NCBI GenBank assembly: GCA_012729335.1
Contig: JAAYDJ010000034.1
Location: 38,237 to 102,236, forward strand
Source: Bacteroidales bacterium
GTDB taxonomy: Bacteria > Bacteroidota > Bacteroidia > Bacteroidales > Prolixibacteraceae
Direction: 5' to 3'
DNA length: 64,000 nucleotides
In this document: in pieces, positions 26,934-36,514 of the stretch
Layout of the letters: each line of letters starts with the position of its first letter
Position numbering within the stretch: position 1 is the first letter of the stretch
Position numbers and translations under genes: made by a program
The notes under the pieces: generated by a model
What the model was told of the DNA's origin: nothing
Databases searched by the model: none
Seen by the model: the letters and a program-made list of their open reading frames with translations, nothing else

Positions 26934-27335
26934 CTACTTAATGATATGGTAGAGATTCCCTGTTGAGCTTTGAGTCTTCAAAGAAACTCCATTATAAATG
27001 ACACTTCTGATTTCCTCATCGTGTTTAGTATAACTAGCAGTAATTGTATCTACATCATCCTTAAAATGAAATAAACCTTCCATTAATCCATCATCTGGGC
27101 TTAGAAAAATGTCTATACAGGTTACTCCTTCCAGAGTATCAATGTGTGCAATTTCTGCACTACCCTTTATAGAGGTAATGTAAAAATCTGTTAAATCAAG
27201 CGAATCTGCAAACAAATCGTTTCCATGCTCATCGAAGAACATGAAACCAGCTGTGTGCTCATGATAAGAACCAAAATAGATCCAGTCACAAGATGTGAAC
27301 AGAAATATGCTAATAATTGTTATGAGTTTTTTCAT
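26934..27335 (-). CDS. Small lipoprotein, possible inhibitor of the upstream C10 peptidase
   Basis: A 133-residue protein with a lipoprotein signal ending FTSC (Cys16). The mature part is acidic and beta-rich (GFMFFDEHGNDLF, CIDIFLSPDDGL). It starts 4 bases after the stop of a C10 peptidase fragment. In Bacteroides, C10 (SpeB-like) proteases are known to lie beside genes for small specific inhibitors, so an inhibitor role is a reasonable inference, but I see no motif that proves it. Its low G+C content matches the peptidase fragment and differs from both flanks. Confidence 0.6.
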   Translation of the reverse strand: MKKLITIISIFLFTSCDWIYFGSYHEHTAGFMFFDEHGNDLFADSLDLTDFYITSIKGSAEIAHIDTLEGVTCIDIFLSPDDGLMEGLFHFKDDVDTITASYTKHDEEIRSVIYNGVSLKTQSSTGNLYHIIK

Positions 27336-27339
27336 AATG

Positions 27340-27795
27340 TTATGGTTTTATACCGTCAATCATTCTTTTATAGTAAATGTAATGATCCCCGTTACCTGGT
27401 TTAGTAACATTAGCATTCAAAAACCATCCATTGTATTCACCTCTCCATCCCCAATCTAAATAAAATTCCTGAACATGATTATCCCAATGATAAGAAATTG
27501 CAGTCCCTGTGGGAGCAGTACACTCTTGTCTGTACGCGTCATAGCTTTGATGGAAACCTAATGCAGTCCAGTAATGTTGGGCAAATAGGTTGTCTGCACC
27601 CTTTAAAATTACAGGATCACCTGCTGTAAGCTCTCTTATCATCTCATCTATATCCCAATCAATATTATTTGCATTAGAATAACCAATATCTTTAAGGACA
27701 TCTTCCATTTCATTAGGTGTAAGCAGGTGTTGACAATTATACTCCTGGCTTGATGCGCTGAAACTCCCCATCAGGCTGAGCCTTAAAAGTCGCAT
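27340..27795 (-). pseudogene. C-terminal half of a C10 (streptopain-type) cysteine peptidase
   Basis: Residues from about 22 on match the C-terminal part of C10 peptidases: VLKDIGYSNANNIDWDIDEMI, then AQHYWTALGFH with the catalytic His, then FYLDWGWRGEYNGWF, the usual W-G-W-G-x-x-N-G-(Y/W)-F stretch. The part that should carry the catalytic Cys, the propeptide and the signal peptide is missing. The first 20 or so codons come from sequence that does not look like the family, so the gene was broken near 27740-27790. It is followed at once by a small lipoprotein gene. It cannot be an active protease as it stands. Confidence 0.7.
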
Positions 27796-27810
27796 GGTGC
27801 TCGCCGGGAT

Positions 27811-28245
27811 TCAGAGCAGGGTGGCCAGGTTCTGCCGGCGAAAACTGTTCTTTCCGCAGGCCGGGCAGGTGGCCCGCTTCAACCGGTGGATGTTGGTCAG
27901 CTTCAGCCGCGAACGGCATTTCATGCACTTGAACCGGCTGGTATGCAACAGCACATCCCCCTCCGTTAGGTTCACCTGCACCTTGCCATGCAACAACTGA
28001 CACTTCGGACATTTAAACACCCTGAAAGTGGCATCGATCTCCAGATCAGGATGATCCTTCGCCAGGGTTTCTATCTTGTTGTGTATCTCGTAATGGAAAA
28101 ACTTCTGGTTCGAGGCAATGTATTCATCGTAATGCTGCGGCCTCACCAGGTAGCCGTGCCCCTGCTTGTAGTACTCCTCGTAACCACAATGGCTGCATTT
28201 GTATGAATAAGCATGCCCAACCATCCCTGTTGTTTTGCGCGCCAC
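27811..28245 (-). CDS. Small protein with two zinc ribbons
   Basis: A 144-residue cytoplasmic protein with four CxxC knuckles: YKCSHCGYEE (about residues 16-19), FKCPKCQLL (about 80-83), FKCMKCRSR (about 105-108) and ATCPACGKN (about 126-129). They probably make two zinc ribbons, pairing first with second and third with fourth. The annotated start is GTG; an in-frame ATG seven codons later (plus 28222-28224) is an alternative with AGGG just before it. No enzymatic motif. Composition matches the G+C-rich background, so it is native rather than part of the AT-rich insert next to it. Function unknown. Confidence 0.65.
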   Translation of the reverse strand: MARKTTGMVGHAYSYKCSHCGYEEYYKQGHGYLVRPQHYDEYIASNQKFFHYEIHNKIETLAKDHPDLEIDATFRVFKCPKCQLLHGKVQVNLTEGDVLLHTSRFKCMKCRSRLKLTNIHRLKRATCPACGKNSFRRQNLATLL

Positions 28246-28325
28246 TAAATATAATAAAAATCAGGGGACCACAAGGGATTACATTTTAGAATCGGTTTAA
28301 ATTATTCCGGGTCCTGTAAGTTCCC

Positions 28326-28356
28326 TTTGAAAGGTGCGGAGGTTCCACTATTTTTG
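28326..28356 (+). promoter_or_regulatory. Promoter of the frdCAB operon
   Basis: TTTG (about 28326-28329), 19 bases, then TATTTTTG (about 28349-28356): a full match to the Bacteroidota -33/-7 pattern, the best in the window. The leader to the ATG at 28404 is about 40 bases. Confidence 0.8.
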
Positions 28357-28403
28357 CCTTTCTTTATTTAACTGCATAACTGTTTAATTTAAACATACTT
28401 TCT

Positions 28404-29087
28404 ATGAGCAAATTCCTTTACGCGTCAATTGGCCGTAAATTTCTGATGAGCGTGACGGGGATCTTCCTGCTGCTTTTCATCCTGGTGCATTTGACGATCA
28501 ATTTGTTGTTGATTTTCGACGACAGCGGAGCGTTGTACAACGAGGGTGCCCATTTTATGGTCACCAATCCGGCTATCAAGATCATGGAGCCCATCCTGGC
28601 CCTGGGGTTCCTGGTGCATATCATCTGGTCCCTGCTGATCTCCTGGGAAAATTACAAGGCCCGCCCTGTAAAATATAAAAAACAGGACCTCTCGGTGGCC
28701 AGCAGCTGGGCTTCCCGGAATATGCTGATCCTGGGTGCGCTGGTATTTGTCTTCCTGGTGATCCACCTGGCCAACTTCTGGTGGAAAATCAAGGTCTCAG
28801 GCCATGATTTGCTGAACCAGGGCCTGGAGCCAGGTGCAGACATGCACAACACCTATCTGCTGGTCAGCACCCTGTTCAAAACCAGCTGGTTCTACAGCCT
28901 CCTTTACATTCTCGGAGGTGTTCTTCTGGGACTGCATGTGACCCATGGTTTCTGGTCGGCCTTTCAGACCATCGGCTTCAGCAACAAGGTGTGGCTCAAC
29001 CGGCTGCAGACCGTTGCCAAAGTATATGCCGTCGTCGTGGCCTTGGGATTCGCCATCATTCCGCTCTATTTCATGATTAAGTTTTAA
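28404..29087 (+). CDS. frdC: Fumarate reductase/succinate dehydrogenase cytochrome b subunit
   Basis: A 227-residue inner-membrane subunit with five hydrophobic segments and histidines in the right places for two b hemes (His29, His72, His121, His178/181). This is the type B arrangement of Wolinella and Bacteroides enzymes. It anchors the FrdAB dimer and exchanges electrons with menaquinone. It is the first gene of a C-A-B operon behind a strong promoter. In anaerobic Bacteroidota the complex usually works as fumarate reductase, the last step of succinate formation; the sequence alone does not settle direction. No anomaly seen. Confidence 0.95.
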   Translation: MSKFLYASIGRKFLMSVTGIFLLLFILVHLTINLLLIFDDSGALYNEGAHFMVTNPAIKIMEPILALGFLVHIIWSLLISWENYKARPVKYKKQDLSVASSWASRNMLILGALVFVFLVIHLANFWWKIKVSGHDLLNQGLEPGADMHNTYLLVSTLFKTSWFYSLLYILGGVLLGLHVTHGFWSAFQTIGFSNKVWLNRLQTVAKVYAVVVALGFAIIPLYFMIKF

Positions 29088-29106
29088 CCGTTAAAGCAAG
29101 TTGAAC

Positions 29107-31047
29107 ATGCAGAACCTTGATTCAAAGATACCTGCCGGCCCCCTGGCGGAGAAATGGTCGAAGCACAAAGCCGCCATCAGGGTGGTGAGTCCGGCCAATA
29201 AAAGAAAACTGGAGGTCATCGTGGTCGGCACAGGGCTGGGAGGCGCCAGTGCCGCGGCCTCTCTCGCCGAGCTGGGCTATAACGTGAAAGCCTTCTGCTA
29301 CCAGGACAGTCCGCGCCGTGCCCACTCCATCGCCGCTCAGGGAGGGATCAACGCCGCCAAAAACTACCAGAACGACAATGACTCGGTCTACCGTCTTTTC
29401 TATGATACCATCAAAGGGGGTGACTACCGGGCCCGCGAAGCCAATGTCTACCGCCTGGCGGAAGTCTCGCCCAACATCATCGACCAGTGTGTCGCCCAGG
29501 GGGTGCCCTTCGCCCGTGAATATGGCGGACTGCTCGACAACCGCTCCTTCGGGGGAGTGCTTGTCAGCCGTACTTTCTATGCCCGGGGCCAGACCGGCCA
29601 GCAGCTGCTGCTGGGGGCCTACCAGGCCCTTAACCGGCAGATCGCCAAAGGAAACGTCAAGATGTACACCCGCCACGAAATGCTCGACGTGGTCCTCATC
29701 GGCGGAAAAGCCCGCGGAATCATCGCCCGTGACCTGATCACCGGCGAAATCAAGCGTTTCGGGGCCCACGCCGTGGTGGTGGCCACCGGCGGCTACGGGA
29801 ATGTCTTTTTCCTCTCGACAAACGCCATGGGCAGTAACGGCTCCGCCGCCTGGCAATGCTACAGGAAAGGCGCCATGTTCGCCAATCCCTGCTTCGTGCA
29901 GATCCACCCCACCTGCATCCCCGTACACGGCGACCAACAGTCAAAACTGACCCTTATGTCGGAATCGCTCCGCAACGACGGCCGCGTATGGGTTCCGAAG
30001 AAAAAGGAAGACGCACAGAAACTCAGGGAGGGCAAAATCGGCCCCAATGACATTGCTGAGGAAGACCGCGACTTTTACCTCGAAAGAAGGTATCCCTCCT
30101 ATGGGAATCTGGTCCCCCGCGATGTGGCCTCCCGGGCCGCCAAGGAGCGGTGTGATGCCGGGTATGGCGTCAACTCGGAGGGAAAAGCCGTTTACCTCGA
30201 CTTCAAATATGCCATTGAAAGGCTGGGACGCAACGTCATCGAGGAGCGCTACGGAAACCTCTTCCAGATGTACGAGAAAATCACCGACCAGGATCCCTAC
30301 AAAGTGCCCATGCAGATTTACCCCGCCATCCACTATTCCATGGGCGGTACCTGGGTCGATTATAATCTGATGACCACCGTCCAGGGCCTCTATTCCATCG
30401 GAGAAGCCAACTTCTCAGACCATGGCGCCAACCGCCTCGGGGCTTCCGCCCTCATGCAGGGCCTCGCCGACGGCTACTTCATCCTTCCCTATACCATCGG
30501 AGACTACCTCGCCGGGGAAATCATGACCCCTAAAACCGACATCAACGCCCCCGAATTCGTGGAGGCCGAGAAAAAAGTCACCGAACGCATCGAAAAACTC
30601 TTCCACATCAAAGGCACCAAAACCGTCGACTATTACCACAAGAAACTGGGAAATATCATGTGGGACTTCGTGGGGATGTCGCGCAACGAGGAAGGGCTGA
30701 AGAAAGCCATCGTTATGATCAGGGAACTTCGCGAGGAATTCTGGAAAGATGTGAAGGTGCCCGGAGAACTGAATAACCTCAACCCGGAACTCGAAAAAGC
30801 GGGGCGCCTGGCCGATTTCTTCGACATCGGCGAACTGATGGCCCTCGACGCCCTCGACAGGAATGAGTCGTGCGGCGGCCACTTCAGGGAAGAATCGGTG
30901 ACCGAAGACGGGGAAGCCCTCCGTAACGACGAGAAATATACCTACGTCTCGGTCTGGGAACACCAGGGAGAGGGCAAAGAACCGGTTCTCCACAAAGAAC
31001 CCCTGATTTTTGAGAATATTAAACTATCACAGCGGAGTTATAAATAA
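29107..31047 (+). CDS. frdA: Fumarate reductase/succinate dehydrogenase flavoprotein subunit
   Basis: A 646-residue FAD subunit carrying the fumarate/succinate active site. The dinucleotide fold is [17 protein letters not shown] (about 39-55). [11 protein letters not shown] holds His73 for covalent FAD attachment, and active-site segments [14 protein letters not shown] and [10 protein letters not shown] are present. I use the ATG at 29107; a TTG two codons before is in frame. The length (longer than E. coli FrdA) is that of the Bacteroides/Wolinella type B enzyme. It lies 19 bases after frdC and 7 bases before frdB. Confidence 0.96.
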   Translation: MQNLDSKIPAGPLAEKWSKHKAAIRVVSPANKRKLEVIVVGTGLGGASAAASLAELGYNVKAFCYQDSPRRAHSIAAQGGINAAKNYQNDNDSVYRLFYDTIKGGDYRAREANVYRLAEVSPNIIDQCVAQGVPFAREYGGLLDNRSFGGVLVSRTFYARGQTGQQLLLGAYQALNRQIAKGNVKMYTRHEMLDVVLIGGKARGIIARDLITGEIKRFGAHAVVVATGGYGNVFFLSTNAMGSNGSAAWQCYRKGAMFANPCFVQIHPTCIPVHGDQQSKLTLMSESLRNDGRVWVPKKKEDAQKLREGKIGPNDIAEEDRDFYLERRYPSYGNLVPRDVASRAAKERCDAGYGVNSEGKAVYLDFKYAIERLGRNVIEERYGNLFQMYEKITDQDPYKVPMQIYPAIHYSMGGTWVDYNLMTTVQGLYSIGEANFSDHGANRLGASALMQGLADGYFILPYTIGDYLAGEIMTPKTDINAPEFVEAEKKVTERIEKLFHIKGTKTVDYYHKKLGNIMWDFVGMSRNEEGLKKAIVMIRELREEFWKDVKVPGELNNLNPELEKAGRLADFFDIGELMALDALDRNESCGGHFREESVTEDGEALRNDEKYTYVSVWEHQGEGKEPVLHKEPLIFENIKLSQRSYK

Positions 31048-31054
31048 CGGAACC

Positions 31055-31816
31055 ATGGCTGATAAAATTCTGAAGAAACTCTATATCGAGGTATGGCGCC
31101 AGAACAACGCCAAAGCCAAAGGGAAATTCGAGACCTACACCATCGAGAACATTTCTACAGGAACCTCCTTCCTGGAAATGCTGGACATCCTGAACAACGA
31201 CCTGATTGAAAAGGGTGTTGACCCGATTGCCTTTGATCACGATTGCCGTGAGGGGATCTGCGGCACCTGCAGTCTGTACATCAACGGCAGGCCCCATGGC
31301 CCCGATTCGGCCGTGACCACCTGCCAGTTGCACATGCGTAAGTTCAAAGACGGGGATACCATCACCATTGAGCCCTGGCGTGCGAAGGCATTCCCGGTCA
31401 TCAAGGACCTGGTGGTGAACCGGTCGGCCTTCGAGCAGATCCTCCAGGCCGGGGGTTTTGTCTCGGTCAACACGGGAGGTGTGCCCGACGGAAATGCCAT
31501 CCTCATCAGCCATGAGGATGCCGAAGAGTCCATGGACGCCGCTTCCTGCATCGGTTGCGGGGCCTGCGTGGCCGCCTGCAAAAACTCCTCGGCCATGCTT
31601 TTCGTGTCGGCCAAGGTTTCCCATCTGGCCAAACTTCCCCAGGGAAAGGTCGAAGCCAAAGCCCGCGCCCGAAACATGGTCGCCAAAATGGACGAACTCG
31701 GCTTCGGAGGGTGCACCAATACCCAGGCCTGCGAGGCGGAATGCCCCAAAAGCATCTCCATCTCCAACATCGCCCGCCTCAACAGGGAATACCTCTCGGC
31801 CCGCTTCTCGGAATAG
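31055..31816 (+). CDS. frdB: Fumarate reductase/succinate dehydrogenase iron-sulfur subunit
   Basis: A 253-residue subunit that wires FAD to the hemes. The plant-type [2Fe-2S] site is [16 protein letters not shown] plus a later Cys (VTTC). The bacterial ferredoxin region has [11 protein letters not shown] and [13 protein letters not shown] for the [4Fe-4S] and [3Fe-4S] clusters. The start is ATG at 31055 (MADKILKK); the longer frame overlaps frdA by nearly 40 bases from a TTG. It ends the operon, with a terminator hairpin about 90 bases later. Confidence 0.96.
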   Translation: MADKILKKLYIEVWRQNNAKAKGKFETYTIENISTGTSFLEMLDILNNDLIEKGVDPIAFDHDCREGICGTCSLYINGRPHGPDSAVTTCQLHMRKFKDGDTITIEPWRAKAFPVIKDLVVNRSAFEQILQAGGFVSVNTGGVPDGNAILISHEDAEESMDAASCIGCGACVAACKNSSAMLFVSAKVSHLAKLPQGKVEAKARARNMVAKMDELGFGGCTNTQACEAECPKSISISNIARLNREYLSARFSE

Positions 31817-31904
31817 TGTAAGCAGGCTAAATCACAAAGGCTCAAAGGAAATCATACACCGTTAAGTATTATTTGTCGGTTAATTTTCCTTAATTGTAAA
31901 AGTG

Positions 31905-31956
31905 AAACCTCCCGAATCAATTGATTTTGATTAATTTCGGGAGGTTTTAATTTTTA
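31905..31956 (+). terminator. Terminator between frdB and fba
   Basis: AAACCTCCCGAA pairs with TTCGGGAGGTTT across an AT-rich loop of about 18 bases and is followed by a T-rich tail (TAATTTTT). It separates the frd operon from fba. Confidence 0.75.
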
Positions 31957-31977
31957 AGCTACCAAAATCATTTGCAT

Positions 31978-32979
31978 ATGACAATCAGTTATAAAGATTT
32001 AGGATTGGTAAACACCCGCAAGATGTTTGCCGACGCCGTCAACGGCGGTTATGCCATTCCGGCATACAATTTCAACAACATGGAGCAGCTGCAGGCCATC
32101 ATCAGTGCCTGCGTGGAAACCAAATCGCCGGTGATCCTGCAGGTCTCCAAAGGCGCCCGCCAGTATGCCAACCAGACCCTTTTGCGCTACATGGCCCAGG
32201 GAGCCGTCGAGTTTGCCAAGGAACTGAGCAACGGTGCAGGTATTCCCATCGCCCTCCACCTCGACCATGGCGACACCTTCGAAACCGCCAAAAGCTGTAT
32301 CGACATGGGATTCTCTTCGGTGATGATCGACGGTTCACACCATCCCTATGAGAAAAACATCGAAGTGACCCGCGAAGTGGTGGAATATGCCCACAAATAT
32401 GATGTGACCGTGGAAGGCGAACTGGGGGTTCTCTCCGGAATTGAAGACGACGTGGTGGCCGCCAAGTCGGTTTACACCGACCCCGACGATGTGATCGACT
32501 TCACCAGGAAAACGGGTGTTGATTCGCTGGCCATTTCCATCGGAACCTCTCATGGTGCCAACAAATTCACCCCTGCCCAGTGTACCCGCAATGAAGAGGG
32601 TGTGCTGGTACCCCCGCCGCTGCGTTTTGACATCCTCGAAGAGATCGAACGCCGCCTCCCCGGCTTCCCCATTGTGCTGCACGGCGCCTCCTCGGTGCCC
32701 GCCGACCTGGTGAAGGTCATCAACGCCCACGGAGGAGCCCTCAAGGATGCCGTAGGCATTCCCGAATCACAGCTGCGCCGCGCCGCCGCTTCTTCGGTCT
32801 GCAAAATCAACATCGACTCCGACGGCCGCATCGCCATGACCGCCGCCATCCGCAAGGTCTTCGTGGAAAAACCGGGAGAATTCGACCCCCGCAAATACCT
32901 GGGTCCTGCCCGCGACGCCCTCAAGGCGCTTTACATGCATAAAATCGTCAACGTGCTGGGATCCAACAACCGCATCTGA
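31978..32979 (+). CDS. fba: Class II fructose-bisphosphate aldolase
   Basis: A 333-residue zinc enzyme of glycolysis and gluconeogenesis, splitting fructose 1,6-bisphosphate into dihydroxyacetone phosphate and glyceraldehyde 3-phosphate. Zinc and active-site motifs are AIALHLDHGDTFE, MIDGSHHPYEKN, VEGELGVLSGIED, SIGTSHGANKF and VLHGASSVP. The start is the ATG at 31978; the frame also allows a TTG two codons before. It is a single-gene unit between two terminators. The annotation as sugar-bisphosphate rather than tagatose or other aldolase rests on overall family resemblance. Confidence 0.94.
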   Translation: MTISYKDLGLVNTRKMFADAVNGGYAIPAYNFNNMEQLQAIISACVETKSPVILQVSKGARQYANQTLLRYMAQGAVEFAKELSNGAGIPIALHLDHGDTFETAKSCIDMGFSSVMIDGSHHPYEKNIEVTREVVEYAHKYDVTVEGELGVLSGIEDDVVAAKSVYTDPDDVIDFTRKTGVDSLAISIGTSHGANKFTPAQCTRNEEGVLVPPPLRFDILEEIERRLPGFPIVLHGASSVPADLVKVINAHGGALKDAVGIPESQLRRAAASSVCKINIDSDGRIAMTAAIRKVFVEKPGEFDPRKYLGPARDALKALYMHKIVNVLGSNNRI

Positions 32980-33000
32980 TCCCCGCCAATAGTACCTAAA

Positions 33001-33040
33001 GAGAGCGCCGCTGATGATTCAGCGGCGCTCTCTTTTTTTT
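33001..33040 (+). terminator. Strong terminator after fba
   Basis: A perfect 14-base stem (GAGAGCGCCGCTGA / TCAGCGGCGCTCTC) with a TGAT loop is followed by eight T. It lies 21 bases after the stop. Confidence 0.95.
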
Positions 33041-33088
33041 GACCCGGCAGATGGGCTTGCTATCGGACACACCCATCAGGCCGGAAGG

Positions 33089-34999
33089 TTATTTCGCTGT
33101 TTCCGCTGCGGCTTCCCCGGCAGGTTTCAGGTGCTTGTCGAGGAAAGCGATCATGGCCCGGTAGAAATCAAAGCGGTTTTCCTCATTCCGGAAACCATGA
33201 CCTTCGTTGTCCTTGACCATGTAATCGACATCGATACCCCGCGCCCTGAGGGCTTCCACCATCTGATCCGATTCGGCCTTGTTGACCCTCGGGTCGTTGG
33301 CCCCCTGGGCCACGAAGAGCGGAGCCACAATCTTTTCGGCATTCAGGGCAGGCGAAACTTGCGCCAGCATCAGGGAGTCCTTCACAGGATCACCCACCAT
33401 TTCAGCGAGCATGTCCAGCATAGGCTTCCAGTAGGGAGGAATGGTCTTCATGAAGGTGAACATATTGGAAACACCTACATAGTCTACCCCTGCGGCGTAG
33501 AGTTCCGGGGTTTTGGTGAGCCCCGCCAGGGTGGCATAGCCGCCGTAGCTCCCCCCATAGATGGCAATCCTTTCCGGATCGGCGATTCCCTGTTCGATGA
33601 GCCAGTTCACCCCGTCGGTGATGTCGTCCTGCATGGTGAGTCCCCACTGTTTAAAGGAGGCTTCCCAGAACGCCCGGCCATATCCTGTGGATCCCCGGAA
33701 GTTCATCTGGAGCACCGCATAACCATTGTTGGCCAGGAACTGCACCTCGGGGTTGAATCCCCAGTAATCACGCGCCCAAGGCCCCCCATGCGGGTTCACC
33801 ACCACTGGTAGCTTCTCAGGCTTTACCCCCTTCGGGAGGGTCAGGTAACCGTTGATCGTCAACCCGTCACGCGAAGTGTAACTGATCGGTTTCATTTCGG
33901 CCAGATCCTCCTCCTTCAGCCAGGGCGCCAGATCGGTCAGATGGGTCAGCTCCTTCGTATTCCTGTCGTAGAAATAGTAGGCACCACGGCTGCGGTCGTT
34001 GTAAGTGCGCACAATAAGCTTGTCCTCATTGCGGGTAAGACCTCCCAGGGTCACCTCATACCCCGGAAGTTTCTCCTTCAGGTAGTTGATCACGGACTCC
34101 GCCTCCGCATCAAAGAAATGAATTTTGTTTTTGTCAGTGGTCCAGGTCACCGCCCACAACTTTTTCTCCTTGCGGGAATATTCCACCCCTTCGATATCCG
34201 CTTCCTGGGTTTCGAAAAGCACCTCCTGTTCCTTGCCATTGGCGATGTCAAAAAGTACCAGGGCACTTTTGTCGCGGCCCAGATTGGAGAGGGCATAGAC
34301 CATTTTGTTGTCAAAGGTGAAGAGTGCCGGGGAGACCGACTCCTTGAAGCTGGTGGTCAGCACCGGCGCAAAGGGCATCTCTTCGGTTTCCCGGTAAAGG
34401 ATGGTCTGGTTCACCCCGTCGGTGGCGAAGGCCAGGCGCAGTTTGCCCTCATGGTCGGTCATCCAGCCGGTGATGTTCCCCGGATTTTCAGCCAGCATGG
34501 TCATCTCTCCCGACACCACGTTCAGGCGGTAAGGATCGAAGACCGTGGGATCGCGCTGGTTCAGGCCAACAATCACCTCGTTTTCCACATCGCGCAGGTC
34601 ATCAATGAACTGGGTGCGGACTTTCTCGATGACGGTCAAACCCTTCAGGTCACTCCCATCCACATTGACGCCGTAGAGCTGGAAGTTTTCATCCCCTCCG
34701 GTGTCTTTGAGGTAAAGCAGGCGGTTATCGCCTTTCCAGAGGTAGCCGGCAATATCACGGGCCGTCTCGGAAGTAATCCGCACGGCCGAATCAGCCCCTA
34801 CCTGCTGTACAAACAGGTTGAGCCTGGTTTCCCAGGGGGCCAGGTAAGAGAAATACTCGCCATTGGGCGATAACTGAAAAGCAGTCTTCTCAGGATTCCT
34901 GAAAAAATCCTCCAGGGGGATCAGCGGCGCTTTCTGTGGTGCCTGTTCACACGAAACCAGAAGCGTCAACAGCGTGAGTACAACCAAAGATTTTTTCAT
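33089..34999 (-). CDS. S9-family (prolyl oligopeptidase type) lipoprotein peptidase
   Basis: A 636-residue serine peptidase. The lipoprotein signal ends LLVSC (Cys17), so it is anchored in the envelope. Residues about 30-370 form the beta-propeller and 380-630 the alpha/beta-hydrolase domain with the triad Ser484 (YGGSYGGYAT), Asp569 (GANDPRV) and His601 (DNEGHGF). HGGPWARDYWGF is the oxyanion-hole segment. Members act on short peptides, often as dipeptidyl or acylaminoacyl peptidases, which suits peptide scavenging. It is convergent with fba. The gene before it on this strand, a HlyD-type adaptor, is about 100 bases away and may be transcribed separately. Confidence 0.93.
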   Translation of the reverse strand: MKKSLVVLTLLTLLVSCEQAPQKAPLIPLEDFFRNPEKTAFQLSPNGEYFSYLAPWETRLNLFVQQVGADSAVRITSETARDIAGYLWKGDNRLLYLKDTGGDENFQLYGVNVDGSDLKGLTVIEKVRTQFIDDLRDVENEVIVGLNQRDPTVFDPYRLNVVSGEMTMLAENPGNITGWMTDHEGKLRLAFATDGVNQTILYRETEEMPFAPVLTTSFKESVSPALFTFDNKMVYALSNLGRDKSALVLFDIANGKEQEVLFETQEADIEGVEYSRKEKKLWAVTWTTDKNKIHFFDAEAESVINYLKEKLPGYEVTLGGLTRNEDKLIVRTYNDRSRGAYYFYDRNTKELTHLTDLAPWLKEEDLAEMKPISYTSRDGLTINGYLTLPKGVKPEKLPVVVNPHGGPWARDYWGFNPEVQFLANNGYAVLQMNFRGSTGYGRAFWEASFKQWGLTMQDDITDGVNWLIEQGIADPERIAIYGGSYGGYATLAGLTKTPELYAAGVDYVGVSNMFTFMKTIPPYWKPMLDMLAEMVGDPVKDSLMLAQVSPALNAEKIVAPLFVAQGANDPRVNKAESDQMVEALRARGIDVDYMVKDNEGHGFRNEENRFDFYRAMIAFLDKHLKPAGEAAAETAK

Positions 35000-35102
35000 A
35001 ACTTGATTTTTTTAAATGGGTATTTGGCATCAGTAACCTACTGACAGAAGTCCTCCGTTGATATTTAAGGCCACAATTTTCCACCCGGGCGGTCACCCGG
35101 AT

Positions 35103-36413
35103 CTATTTTTTATCAGGCTTGTAGAGTTCGCTCTCGGTGACGATCTTCACCAGTATGCTGTCTTTCAGGGTTCTGCTGACGGCGTTATAAGGACCGGTGA
35201 CGATTTCATCGCCGCTGGCAAGCCCTTCCAGAATTTCAATATGCAGATTGTCCTGGATACCGGTTTTCACCACGGTTTTAAAGGCCCTTCCGTTGCGGAG
35301 GGTAAAGACCACCTCATCCTTTTCGTCGTTGCGGGGGGCAGTAGTTGCCTGGCTGCCGGTTTTGAGGGCGGTCATTGTGGTGTCGTTACGCAGGCGGGTC
35401 GATACGGCCTGTACCGGCACGGCCGTGACATGGTACCGGGTGAGGGTAAGGATGTGGACGGTGGCCGACATGCCCGGCCTGAAAGGATACTTCACCGACC
35501 GGGTGGTATCGGTCAGATCAGCATAGGAGTCTTGCAGCAGCAGGATCTTCACCTCGAAGTTGGTGACCTGGTCGGCGGTAGTCCCTGAAGTACGGGCCGA
35601 GTTGGCGATTTCCGTCACCACTCCCCTGAACTTACGGTTGAGGTAGGCGTCGACCTCTACCAGGGCGGTATCGCCCAGGTTGACCTTGACAATATCGTTT
35701 TCATTGACATCGACCCTGACCTCCATCTCGTTAAGGTCGGCGATGACCATGGTTTCGGTGCCGGCGTACATGCCCGTACCCACCACGCGCTCCCCTTTTT
35801 CCACGTTAAGGCGGGAAACCGTTCCGGCCATAGGGGCAAAGACCCGGGTTTTGGTAAGCTGCTCCCGGGCTTCGGCAACGGAAGCTTCGGCGCTTTTCAC
35901 GCTATAGCGGGCGGCCCGCACTTCGGCTTCCGCCACCCTGAAAGCCGCCTGTGCCGTCTCAAACTCCGCCTCCGGAATGGTATGCGATTCAAAAAGCTGC
36001 TTCGCCCTCTTAAAGGAAAGCTCACGCTCAATGAGCTGAGCCTCGGCCTGCGCCTGCCGCGCATGCGTGGAGTTCAGGGCCGCCTCGGCACGACTCAGCG
36101 CCGACCGGTATACCTCAGGCTTGATGACCATCAGCGGATCCCCCGCCACCACCTGATCCCCCTCCTCCACATACAACTCGATGATTTCCCCGGAAACATC
36201 GGGACTGATTTTGACCTCGGTGCGGGGTTGTATCTTGCCATTGGCGGTGATCTGCTCGGTGAGGGTCAGCGTTTCTGCTTTCCCCGCCAGCACCTTTACC
36301 GTCACCTCGGCGCCAAACCACCCTGCTTTCTTCCCCGCAACCAGCAACACCAACGCCAACACCAATACCCCCACTGCCCATGGAAGTAAATTCTTTTGTG
36401 GTTTCTTAGTCAT
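35103..36413 (-). CDS. HlyD/MacA-type periplasmic adaptor without adjacent pump
   Basis: A 436-residue membrane-fusion protein. One N-terminal membrane segment (residues 10-30) is followed by a first half-lipoyl part (GEIIELYVEEGDQVVAGDPL), a helical hairpin (about 105-200, with SRAEAALNSTHARQAQAEAQ), the second lipoyl half (TRVFAPMAGTVSRLNVEKGE) and a beta-barrel. Such adaptors bridge an inner-membrane ABC or RND pump and a TolC-like channel. No permease, ATPase or TolC gene lies beside it: metH is upstream and an S9 peptidase downstream. It has its own promoter-like box. The transported substrate is unknown. Confidence 0.88.
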   Translation of the reverse strand: MTKKPQKNLLPWAVGVLVLALVLLVAGKKAGWFGAEVTVKVLAGKAETLTLTEQITANGKIQPRTEVKISPDVSGEIIELYVEEGDQVVAGDPLMVIKPEVYRSALSRAEAALNSTHARQAQAEAQLIERELSFKRAKQLFESHTIPEAEFETAQAAFRVAEAEVRAARYSVKSAEASVAEAREQLTKTRVFAPMAGTVSRLNVEKGERVVGTGMYAGTETMVIADLNEMEVRVDVNENDIVKVNLGDTALVEVDAYLNRKFRGVVTEIANSARTSGTTADQVTNFEVKILLLQDSYADLTDTTRSVKYPFRPGMSATVHILTLTRYHVTAVPVQAVSTRLRNDTTMTALKTGSQATTAPRNDEKDEVVFTLRNGRAFKTVVKTGIQDNLHIEILEGLASGDEIVTGPYNAVSRTLKDSILVKIVTESELYKPDKK

Positions 36414-36441
36414 GGTTTAATATGGGTCTTACCTTATTTTT

Positions 36442-36449
36442 CAAAATTA
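36442..36449 (-). promoter_or_regulatory. -7 box upstream of the adaptor gene
   Basis: TAATTTTG on the minus strand (plus CAAAATTA) matches TAnnTTTG and lies 29 bases before the adaptor ATG. It suggests the adaptor is not simply part of the metH transcript. No -33 element is clear. Confidence 0.45.
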
Positions 36450-36514
36450 CAACCTTTTAGCCACACTCCGACACCTCTCCCATCTTTTTATGGACAGACC
36501 CGGTTGCTCTTATA

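Noticed and set aside
24101..27800. A 16-base string (AAAGTCGCATGGTGCT) found near both 24.1 kb and 27.8 kb
   Set aside because: About one exact 16-base match is expected by chance in 64 kb, the flanks do not match, and no mobile element is bounded by it.
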